This document shows, in pieces, positions 57,381-64,000 of a DNA stretch of 64,000 nucleotides. Under the pieces are notes generated by a model. That model was not told the DNA's origin. It saw only the letters and a program-made list of their open reading frames with translations, and did no database searches. A program made the position numbers and the translations under genes. The stretch is from an uncultured Alphaproteobacteria bacterium. Lineage in GTDB: Bacteria > Pseudomonadota > Alphaproteobacteria > Rhizobiales > Rhizobiaceae. The stretch is from the NCBI GenBank assembly GCA_929200315.1, contig CAKMZB010000002.1, forward strand, positions 18,117-82,116, given 5' to 3'. Numbering within the stretch: the first letter of the stretch is position 1; every line of letters starts with the position of its first letter.

Positions 57381-58111
57381 GCGACACACCAGCGGGTCTG
57401 CGCGAAATCATTTTTGATACTGAAACCACAGGCCTCGACCCGGCTGATGGCGATAAGATCATCGAGATTGGTGCTTTGGAGATGATCGACCGCATCCCAA
57501 CCGGCCGCACCTTTCACCACTACATTCATCCTGGCGATCAACCTATCAACCCGGATGCGCAGGCTGTTCATGGCATCTCGATTGAGGATCTGGCGGGCAA
57601 ACCAACCTTTGATCAGATCGTTGACGCTTTCAGCGAATTTTTCGCTGAAGGGCGGCTTGTTGCTCACAACGCTTCCTTCGACATGAAATTCGTCAATGCG
57701 GAGCTGAGGAATGTCGGGCGCGAAACCTTCACGGACGAACGTGTGGTCGATACGCTAATGATTGCTCGGCGGAAATTCCCCGGAACCAAGAACGATCTCG
57801 ATTCACTCTGCAAACGGTTTCGTATCTCAAACGCGCACCGCACCCTGCACGGAGCCCTGCTTGATGCTGAGCTTTTGCAGGAAGTCTATATAGAGCTCAC
57901 CGGTGGCCAGCAGGTCGGTATGGCGCTGGATGCGCAGGCTGAGGTGACGGGTGGTTCAGCAATGCCGCAAGGCAAGACCGGTCCGGCGCGCCAACGCCCC
58001 AATCCGCTGCCGGACCCGCGCACAGAAGAAAGCGCGGCGGCCCATGCAGCATTTGTAGAGACTTTGGGGGAAGGCGCCGTCTGGCACCGGTTGGGCAAGA
58101 AGGCGCAATAG
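57377..58111 (+). CDS. dnaQ: DNA polymerase III epsilon subunit (3'-5' exonuclease)
   Basis: DnaQ (244 residues) proofreads for the replicative polymerase. Exo I is [11 protein letters not shown], Exo II is [13 protein letters not shown], and Exo III-epsilon is [14 protein letters not shown] with the catalytic His and Asp. The C-terminal part after about 190 is Pro/Ala-rich and should hold the polymerase-binding segment. The gene sits near the origin and converges on secB across 30 bases. Confidence 0.96.
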   Translation: MSDTPAGLREIIFDTETTGLDPADGDKIIEIGALEMIDRIPTGRTFHHYIHPGDQPINPDAQAVHGISIEDLAGKPTFDQIVDAFSEFFAEGRLVAHNASFDMKFVNAELRNVGRETFTDERVVDTLMIARRKFPGTKNDLDSLCKRFRISNAHRTLHGALLDAELLQEVYIELTGGQQVGMALDAQAEVTGGSAMPQGKTGPARQRPNPLPDPRTEESAAAHAAFVETLGEGAVWHRLGKKAQ

Positions 58112-58141
58112 CGCCTCCCGCCAAATCATAGAACTGAAAGC

Positions 58142-58675
58142 CTAGTTGGCCTTCTGTGCCATCTGCGCCTGAACCTGCTGTTCGGCGGCACGCTGCTGGA
58201 AAAGTGCGGCAAAATCCACCGGATCAAGCAGCAGTGGCGGGAAACCGCCCTGGCGGGTGGAGTTGGCAAGAATTTCCCGCGCGAAGGGGAAGAGCAGGCG
58301 CGGGCACTCGATCAGAAGCGCGGGCGCCTTTGATTCTTCCGGCATGTTGTTGAGGCGAAAAACGCCGGCATAGAGCAGTTCGGCGGCGAACACGGCTTCG
58401 TCATCCGACTTGGCGTTGGCTTCCAGCTTCAACTCAACCTCAAAGTCGGTTTCCGACAGCGGATTGGCGTTGACGTTGATGTTGACGTTGATGTCCGGCG
58501 CTTTCTCGCGCGGGCGCAAGCTCATGGGCGCTTTCGGGTTCTCGAAGGACAGATCTTTGATGTACTGCGCCAGAATGTTCAGCGAAGGGGCAGCCTGGTT
58601 TGCTTCGGCAGCGGGGGCTTCGGTGGTTTTCTTGTCGGCACCGTTTTTCTTGGTGTCTTTCTTGTCTTTGGCCAT
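58142..58675 (-). CDS. secB: protein-export chaperone SecB
   Basis: SecB (177 residues) keeps precursors unfolded for SecA. The family region is [19 protein letters not shown] followed by [34 protein letters not shown] and [32 protein letters not shown]. The N-terminal extension (about 30 residues with Lys, Ala, Glu) is typical of alphaproteobacteria. The ATG at 58675 follows AGGAGG by six bases. It is convergent with dnaQ. Confidence 0.96.
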   Translation of the reverse strand: MAKDKKDTKKNGADKKTTEAPAAEANQAAPSLNILAQYIKDLSFENPKAPMSLRPREKAPDINVNINVNANPLSETDFEVELKLEANAKSDDEAVFAAELLYAGVFRLNNMPEESKAPALLIECPRLLFPFAREILANSTRQGGFPPLLLDPVDFAALFQQRAAEQQVQAQMAQKAN

Positions 58676-58784
58676 CAAGGCCTCCTGTCGGTCTTAAGAA
58701 TCTGGTCAAGCCGCAGGCGCGGCCACTGGGAGCGGGCGGTATCACGCCGCCCGCAAAGGTGCAACGCGATGCGGTGGGCGTCCC

Positions 58785-59300
58785 CTACCGGGGCTCCTTC
58801 CAGGGTGAGTTGCCGTCGGCGCTTTTCCCATCAGCAAGGCGGCTTTCATACTCATCCGCGTCGAGGTCCACCACGTCTGGATGAGGGGGTGGCGGATCAT
58901 CGAACGGCTTACGGCCCATTCCGCCCATGCTGCCTGGTCCGACCACCTGAACGCGGGCCATAACAAAGGAGCGGATGGCGGCGCGTACAGGCGGCAAAAA
59001 GAGTGAAAAGCCAATCGCGTCGGTCACGAAACCGGGCGTGAGCAGCAAAATACCGGCAACAAGGAGCATAACACCGTCAGCCAGCTCCTTGGCTGGAACC
59101 CGCCCGGCATCCACTTCACGGCGGGCCTGCGCCATGAGATCGAGCCCCTGTCGCCGCAGAAGAATCGTGCCGAGCACGGCGGTGATGAGGATCCCGGCAA
59201 GGGTCCAGCCGATGCCGATCCACTGGCCGACCACCAGAAAGGTTGCAATTTCGACGATCGGAACGGCGAGAAGCGCAATGGGGATGAAGGCGAGTTTCAT
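58785..59300 (-). CDS. fxsA: FxsA family membrane protein
   Basis: The 171-residue protein starts with hydrophobic helices (FIPIALLAVPIVEIATFLVVG and GWTLAGILITAVLGTILLRRQG), a loop RREVDAGRVPAKELADGVML, and AGILLLTPGFVTDAIGFSLFLPPVR, all hallmarks of FxsA. The C-terminal part is cytosolic, rich in Pro and Asp. In Escherichia coli FxsA is linked to F-exclusion of phage T7; the general function is not understood. I start at the ATG at 59300; a TTG at 59321 would add seven residues. Confidence 0.92.
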   Translation of the reverse strand: MKLAFIPIALLAVPIVEIATFLVVGQWIGIGWTLAGILITAVLGTILLRRQGLDLMAQARREVDAGRVPAKELADGVMLLVAGILLLTPGFVTDAIGFSLFLPPVRAAIRSFVMARVQVVGPGSMGGMGRKPFDDPPPPHPDVVDLDADEYESRLADGKSADGNSPWKEPR

Positions 59301-59495
59301 AAATGGGGCTTTCTTGGGCAAAAAATGCGAAAGATGATCCGCTGCATCCTATGATCTAGGGATATTCGGTTGCGGTTTGAAGGTTGCCGCAACGATCTCT
59401 ATATCGTTGCGAAAGCGCAGCCCGCATCCTACCGTGCCGGGCAGCTTTCCACTTTGCTGCCTATAGTGCTGCCCCTTTTGGAAACGGAGCCATTC

Positions 59496-60182
59496 ATGGA
59501 ATTCGACCTCTTCACCATTCTCCCTCTGGCGGCAGCGGTGTTCGTGTTCTGGAAATTGCGTTCTGTTCTTGGCAGCCGTGATGGCGCGACGCCTCCGCCC
59601 ATGCCGCGCGCTGACCAGATGCCGCAAGGTGATAACGTTGTCCCCCTTCCCGGCATGGAGGGCCAGCAAGACCAGGCATTGCAGAACGAGGAGGCCATTG
59701 CCGAAGCCATCAAACGCCATGCCGACGGCGACAAAGCGTTGAAAAAGGGCCTCACCGCTATCCGCGCTCGGGACGCGGCGTTTGACCCGGACACGTTTGT
59801 TGATGGCGCGCGCATGGCCTACGAGATGATCGTCACAGCCTTTGCCGACGGTGACAAAGCGGCGTTGAAGGGCCTCCTCGCTGAGGACGTATACGAGAAT
59901 TTTGCCGCTGCTATCGACGAGCGCATGGAGCGTGGAGAATCGGTGCGCTCCACTTTCGTGGGTATTGAAAATGCTGCGATCAGCGAAGCGGAAATGGCAG
60001 GCGATGAGGCGCAGGTGACCGTTTCTTTCACCAGCCAGATTATTTCCGCCACCCTCGACAAGGACGAAGAGGTGATCGAAGGCGATCTGCAGGACGTTGC
60101 GGAAGTCACCGATATCTGGGCCTTTGCCCGCGATGTTACGACCGGCAATCCCAACTGGAAGCTCCTCGCCACCGACGCTTGA
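59496..60182 (+). CDS. Tim44-like domain protein (TimA)
   Basis: The 228-residue protein has an N-terminal membrane anchor (MEFDLFTILPLAAAVFVFWKL, residues 1-21), a Pro-rich linker, and a Tim44-like domain from about 80 with FVDGARMAYEMIVTAFADGDKAALKGLLAEDVYENFAAAI and the end ITDIWAFARDV-like sequence. Related alphaproteobacterial proteins were named TimA and are thought to resemble the mitochondrial import motor part Tim44. A role in membrane protein handling is likely. It overlaps mltA. Confidence 0.9.
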   Translation: MEFDLFTILPLAAAVFVFWKLRSVLGSRDGATPPPMPRADQMPQGDNVVPLPGMEGQQDQALQNEEAIAEAIKRHADGDKALKKGLTAIRARDAAFDPDTFVDGARMAYEMIVTAFADGDKAALKGLLAEDVYENFAAAIDERMERGESVRSTFVGIENAAISEAEMAGDEAQVTVSFTSQIISATLDKDEEVIEGDLQDVAEVTDIWAFARDVTTGNPNWKLLATDA

Positions 60183-61303
60183 TCGGGCTGGGGTGGGGCT
60201 GGGCTGCGGGTGCGGTGAATGATGTGCTAACGCCCATTGCCTTTGCTGATCTGCGAAACTGGGAGGCTGATGATCATGCAGCGGCGCTTTCGGCCTTCCG
60301 CATGAGCGCCGAGGCGATGTTGGCCAAGCCCTACAAGGAACGGGTGCTGTCACCCTCGATTGAAGACATGGCCGCCGTCGCGGCGCGGGCTATGGGTGCA
60401 TCTGCAGCCGCCGATCCGCGAGGCTTCTTTGAAGACAACTTTGCGCCAATGCGGGTGGAGAGGGACGGCTTTCTCACCGGCTTTTTTGAACCTGTTATAC
60501 GGGCCTCTCGTGAAAGGAGTGCCGCCTTCCCTGTTCCGGTGCTGCGGCGACCGGACGACCTTGTTGAGGTGAAGGGCACCTCCCGACCGTCGAGCTGGCC
60601 TGAAGATATTCACTTTGGTCTGCAGACTGTCGACGGTCTGACGGAATGTCCGGACCGGGTTGCCATTCAGGATGGCGCGCTGGATGGACAGGGCCTGGAA
60701 CTGGCCTGGCTCGCGGATCCGGTTGATGCTTTCTTCATCCATGTGCAAGGCGCGGCGAAGCTCGATCTTGATCCCACGCTTTCGGCCGATGATCCGGCCC
60801 GCTTCATGCGCATCACCTTTGATGGCAAGTCGGGTCACGCCTACACCTCCCTCGCTAAACTGATTTGTGAGCGGGACGGTATTATGCCGCAGGATATGAC
60901 GGCCGATCGGCTGGCCGATTATATGCGCGGACTTGGTGCGGAGATATGGTCTCTGCTTGCACAAAACCGCTCCTACATTTTTTTCAGGCAGATTGAGGGG
61001 CAGGCCGCTAGTGACGGCCCCATTGCCGCTGCCAAAGTGCCGCTGCAACCGGGCCGCTCGCTCGCCATGGATCGAACGCTCCACATGTTCGGCACCCCGG
61101 TTTGGTGCGAAACGGACGAACCGCTGCCAGAGGACGAGACGCCTTTCGCACGATTGCTCACCATGCACGACACCGGTTCTGCCATCACCGGTCCGGCGCG
61201 GGGGGATCTCTTCGTTGGGTCGGGCGAGGAGGCCGGTTTAACCGCCGGGCGCATTCGCCACAGAGCACGGTTTGTGATGTTGCATCCAACGCCGCGCTCA
61301 TGA
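60179..61303 (+). CDS. mltA: membrane-bound lytic murein transglycosylase A
   Basis: The protein of about 374 residues has the MltA domain with LTGFFEPVIRASRER and the 3D domain near the end, MHDTGSAITGPARGDLFVGSGEEAG, containing the catalytic Asp. It cleaves peptidoglycan to 1,6-anhydromuropeptides. The TTG start overlaps the stop of the upstream gene; internal GTG starts (for example 60215) are possible, so the exact N-terminus is uncertain, and I see no clear lipoprotein signal. The C-terminus overlaps the next gene by four bases. Confidence 0.92.
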   Translation: MIGLGWGWAAGAVNDVLTPIAFADLRNWEADDHAAALSAFRMSAEAMLAKPYKERVLSPSIEDMAAVAARAMGASAAADPRGFFEDNFAPMRVERDGFLTGFFEPVIRASRERSAAFPVPVLRRPDDLVEVKGTSRPSSWPEDIHFGLQTVDGLTECPDRVAIQDGALDGQGLELAWLADPVDAFFIHVQGAAKLDLDPTLSADDPARFMRITFDGKSGHAYTSLAKLICERDGIMPQDMTADRLADYMRGLGAEIWSLLAQNRSYIFFRQIEGQAASDGPIAAAKVPLQPGRSLAMDRTLHMFGTPVWCETDEPLPEDETPFARLLTMHDTGSAITGPARGDLFVGSGEEAGLTAGRIRHRARFVMLHPTPRS

Positions 61304-61875
61304 GCCGGCGAGAAGAAGATCGCCGTCTCTGGAAGGCTGTGGCCCGCACCGTAACGCGGCCAATTTCACGACAAGACGGTACGCGCGCGCAGACGGACCT
61401 TGCCGCAGAAATGCACCGGCTGATGGAAAGCAGCGGCGACCCGGCGTTAAAGAAGAGGGCAAAACCAGCCACCGGCCATGCCAGCCTGCAACCCCGGTCG
61501 CCTCTCTTGCCACCTGCACAGTCTGATAGGCAGTCGGTTTCCCATCCCATTGAGGAACGTGTGCTGAAACGCCTCGCCAGGGGTCGTCATCGGGTTGATG
61601 GCCGGATTGATCTGCACGGCTATACGCAAGACCGTGCGCGTGGAGTTCTGCTCGAATATCTGCATATGGCGCGGGTCCGGGGGGACCGGCTGGTGCTGGT
61701 CATCACTGGCAAGGGCAATGCCGATCAAGGTGTGCTCCGGCGCAATGTGCCGCTTTGGTTAGAGACGCCCCCCTTCGCACCGCATGTGAATGGCTGGCAC
61801 CCGGCAAGCCACAGCCATGGGGGGGCGGGCGCGCTCTATGTGCGCCTGCGCCGCGCGCCCGGGGTTGCATCATGA
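61300..61875 (+). CDS. Smr/MutS2 C-terminal domain protein
   Basis: The 191-residue protein ends in a Smr domain: RIDLHGYTQDRARGVLLEYLHMAR with the DLHG motif, LVLVITGKGN with TGxG, and NGWHPASHSHGGAGALYVRLRR. Smr domains act as endonucleases or RNA-cleaving modules in translation quality control; the target here is unknown. The first 90 residues are basic and low complexity. ATGA overlaps link it to mltA and the next gene. Confidence 0.92.
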   Translation: MSRREEDRRLWKAVARTVTRPISRQDGTRAQTDLAAEMHRLMESSGDPALKKRAKPATGHASLQPRSPLLPPAQSDRQSVSHPIEERVLKRLARGRHRVDGRIDLHGYTQDRARGVLLEYLHMARVRGDRLVLVITGKGNADQGVLRRNVPLWLETPPFAPHVNGWHPASHSHGGAGALYVRLRRAPGVAS

Positions 61876-62231
61876 CCCCGTTTGGAGATTTGCTGCGGGC
61901 CCTTCGTGACGAGCGCAGCGTTAATCAAAAAGAGATGGCCGCCGCCCTTGGTGTAAGTCCGGCCTATCTTTCGGCTCTGGAAAGAGGTCGCCGCGGCGTG
62001 CCGTCTTTCGCCTTCCGCCAGAAGGTCATCGCCTGGGCCAATGTCATCTGGGATGAGGCTGAAGCTGTGGAACGAGTTGCCGAACTCTCTAGCCCCCGTG
62101 TGGTGGTGGATACAAGCGAGGCCAGCGCTCGCGCGACGCTTATGGCAAATTTGCTCGCCGAGCGGGTCGTTAAGTTGGATGACGCGGTTATTGAAAGGCT
62201 GATCGAGGAGTTGGAAAAGACCTCTCGCTGA
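61872..62231 (+). CDS. XRE-family helix-turn-helix regulator
   Basis: A 119-residue protein with an N-terminal Cro/C1-type helix-turn-helix: LLRALRDERSVNQKEMAAALGVSPAYLSALERGRRGVPS (about 7-45). The C-terminal half is helical and Ala/Glu-rich, possibly for dimerisation. Its targets are unknown. It overlaps the Smr gene by four bases, so it is likely cotranscribed with timA-mltA-smr, and it converges on cysNC across four bases. Confidence 0.88.
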   Translation: MTPFGDLLRALRDERSVNQKEMAAALGVSPAYLSALERGRRGVPSFAFRQKVIAWANVIWDEAEAVERVAELSSPRVVVDTSEASARATLMANLLAERVVKLDDAVIERLIEELEKTSR

Positions 62232-62235
62232 GCAT

Positions 62236-64000
62236 TCAGGAGATGATGCCGCGTCCGCGCAGCAAGGAGAGGATCCTGTCTGCGCTTTCCTCTGCGGAAA
62301 GTTCGGTTGTATCGATGTGGATTTCCGGACTATCCGGCCGTTCATAAGGGCTATCTATACCGGTGAAATTTTTGATTTCACCGGTGCGCGCCTTTGCGTA
62401 GAGCCCTTTCACGTCCCGCTGTTCGGCAACCTTTAAAGGGGTATCGACAAAAACCTCTATGAAGCAGCCATCCTCGCCCGTGCGTTCGATCACGTTGCGG
62501 GCCATGCGGCGTTCGGAGGTGAAGGGTGAGATCACCGACACGAGCGTGATCATACCAGCTTCGAAGAAGAGGCCGGTGATTTCCGCCATGCGGCGCACAT
62601 TCTCCACACGATCGGCATCTTTGAAGCCCAGATCGCGGTTGAGGCCGTGGCGTACATTGTCGCCATCGAGGAGCATGGTGTGGACGCCCTGTGCGGCGAG
62701 CTTCTGCTCAACCAGATCAGCGATAGTGGATTTGCCGGAACCGGACAGGCCCGTGAACCAGAGCACTGCTGGTTGGTGGCCCTTCATTTCACTGCGCGCC
62801 GCGCGATCGACCCGCGTGTTTTGGCGGCGAATATTGGAGGCCCGATTAAGGGCGAATTCGATCATGCCCAGGGCGGCGGTGGCATTGGTTTGTCGGTCTA
62901 TCAGGATAAAGGCTCCGAGCTGCGGCGTGTCGCTATAGGGTGCGAAAGGGATCTTCCGCGACAGGGAAATGTTGCATCGTCCCATCTCGTTGAGAGTGAG
63001 CTGTTCGGCGGCAAGTTCCGCCTGGGTGGTGACATCCGTCTTGTGCTTGATGCGGGTGACGGTGGCTGGGACGGTCGATGCGGCGCATTTGATGAAATAG
63101 TCGCGGCCCGGCAGCAAGGGTTGCTCGTCCATCCAAAGTAGTGTGGCCTCAAACTGATCCGCTGCCGAGCAGGCATGGTCCGGGCTGCAGATCGCATCTC
63201 CGCGTGAAATGTCGATTTCTTGGTCAAGGCAGAGGGTGACGGATTGTCCAACGGCCGCTGTCTCGCTCCCCTCGCCGCCTACAAAGACTGAGGTGATCTT
63301 GGCTGATCGTCCGGACGGAACGATCCTTACTTCGTCACCAGTACCTACAGTTCCTGACGCGACCAGCCCGCCAAAGCCGCGGAATTGCGAGTTTGGGCGC
63401 TGGACGAGCTGAACCGGCATTGCAAAACCGTTGCTCGGTCCAGAGGCGATCTCCACCGTCTCCAGAACCTCCAGCAAGGTTGGACCGTCATACCAATCGA
63501 ATTCAGCGTCCCGCTTCGTCACGTTAGCCCCTGTCAAAGCGGAAACTGGGATCGCTGTTACGGACTTGAAGAGGGTCTCGCCGAAAGCATCGTATTGATC
63601 GCGGATATCAGCAAAGACTGCCTGCGGATCCTCGACGATGTCCATCTTGTTCACGGCGAGCACCACATGGGGTGTGCCCATCAGCGCTACAATGTGGGAA
63701 TGGCGGAAGGTTTGTTCGGTCAGCCCGTGGCGGGCATCCACCAGGATGACGGCAAGATCAGCCGTGGAGGCACCGGTTGCCATGTTGCGGGTATATTGTT
63801 CGTGCCCCGGTGTGTCAGCAACGATGAAGCGGCGTTTGTCGGTGGCAAAGGAGCGATATGCGACATCAATGGTGATGCCCTGCTCGCGTTCCGCGGCAAG
63901 ACCGTCCACCAGAAGGGCAAGATCAGCTTGTTGGCCCTGCGTCCCGTATCGTCGGCTGGCGCGCTCCACCGCGCCGGGGCGGTCCTCCGGGGGTTTGCTT
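62236..64000 (-). CDS. cysNC: bifunctional sulfate adenylyltransferase subunit 1/adenylylsulfate kinase (partial)
   Basis: The frame runs to the window edge, so the N-terminus with the GTPase P-loop lies beyond it. What is visible has the CysN GTPase part ([38 protein letters not shown]) and EF-Tu-like domains, then from about residue 400 of the visible product a CysC APS kinase domain with [17 protein letters not shown] (P-loop), [15 protein letters not shown] and [24 protein letters not shown]. The fused enzyme activates sulfate to APS with ATP and phosphorylates it to PAPS. Its CysD partner should lie upstream, outside the window. Confidence 0.95.
   Translation of the reverse strand, partial: SKPPEDRPGAVERASRRYGTQGQQADLALLVDGLAAEREQGITIDVAYRSFATDKRRFIVADTPGHEQYTRNMATGASTADLAVILVDARHGLTEQTFRHSHIVALMGTPHVVLAVNKMDIVEDPQAVFADIRDQYDAFGETLFKSVTAIPVSALTGANVTKRDAEFDWYDGPTLLEVLETVEIASGPSNGFAMPVQLVQRPNSQFRGFGGLVASGTVGTGDEVRIVPSGRSAKITSVFVGGEGSETAAVGQSVTLCLDQEIDISRGDAICSPDHACSAADQFEATLLWMDEQPLLPGRDYFIKCAASTVPATVTRIKHKTDVTTQAELAAEQLTLNEMGRCNISLSRKIPFAPYSDTPQLGAFILIDRQTNATAALGMIEFALNRASNIRRQNTRVDRAARSEMKGHQPAVLWFTGLSGSGKSTIADLVEQKLAAQGVHTMLLDGDNVRHGLNRDLGFKDADRVENVRRMAEITGLFFEAGMITLVSVISPFTSERRMARNVIERTGEDGCFIEVFVDTPLKVAEQRDVKGLYAKARTGEIKNFTGIDSPYERPDSPEIHIDTTELSAEESADRILSLLRGRGIIS

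Noticed and set aside
59300..59321. Longer FxsA start at a TTG
   Set aside because: ATG at 59300 begins with the expected hydrophobic family start; the added residues have no support.

Overview
The window looks like a GC-rich alphaproteobacterial chromosome segment. The gene order fits Hyphomicrobiales or a neighbouring order, but I cannot name a genus. Evidence for this is the order leuS-lptE-holA / parB-parA-rsmG-mnmG-mnmE-rho-hemJ-hemE / gap / ppsR-maf-aroE-coaE-dnaQ / secB-fxsA-timA-mltA-smr, GANTC sites in the gap, IalB and DUF2794 family genes, and a biotin-dependent pyruvate carboxylase. I saw no tRNA, rRNA, CRISPR array, insertion sequence or prophage. Nearly everything is ordinary chromosomal housekeeping DNA.

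Layout. 1-5.4 kb: the F1 ATP synthase operon on the minus strand (atpH-A-G-D, a small three-cysteine protein gene, atpC). 5.6-8.8 kb: a small membrane protein, an amino-acid-type binding protein and permease without an adjacent ATPase, and a metallo-beta-lactamase-fold hydrolase. 9.1-13.2 kb: ffh, an acetyltransferase, chorismate mutase, rpsP, rimM and thpR. 13.2-25.4 kb: mixed metabolism and RNA modification (SDR, YkvA-like, quinone reductase, SPOUT methyltransferase, IalB, rlmN, aminotransferase, LysE, PAP2, argG, FAD oxidoreductase, Bax inhibitor-like). 25.6-33.8 kb: DUF1223, DUF2794, leuB, LysE, DUF4174, a frameshifted nitroreductase, a PEP mutase-family enzyme, an aquaporin, an AT-richer orphan gene and MarC. 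33.9-40.9 kb: pyruvate carboxylase, a di-iron hydroxylase, an M3 peptidase and a PLP-homeostasis protein. 41-53.9 kb: the chromosome-partition cluster with parS sites. 53.9-54.4 kb: the likely replication origin. 54.4-64 kb: the ppsR side of the origin, ending inside a bifunctional cysNC gene cut by the window edge.

How it fits together. The 555-base gap between hemE and ppsR occupies the position of the Caulobacter-type origin and carries DnaA-box-like, A+T-rich and GANTC sequences. Genes on either side mostly point away from it. About 6 kb to the left, parAB sit beside two near-perfect parS sites that form part of the rsmG start and the mnmE/mnmG junction. The window therefore holds origin, centromere and segregation proteins together.

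The less ordinary points are a histone-H1-like Lys/Ala-rich extension on ATP synthase beta, a YHS/TRASH-like gene inside the atp operon, an acidic tail on ribosomal protein S16, rpsP-rimM without trmD-rplS, a one-base frameshift in a nitroreductase, an AT-rich immunity-like orphan, short repeated palindromes, and a structured intergenic stretch that may encode a small RNA. I found no convincing wholly new multi-gene system.
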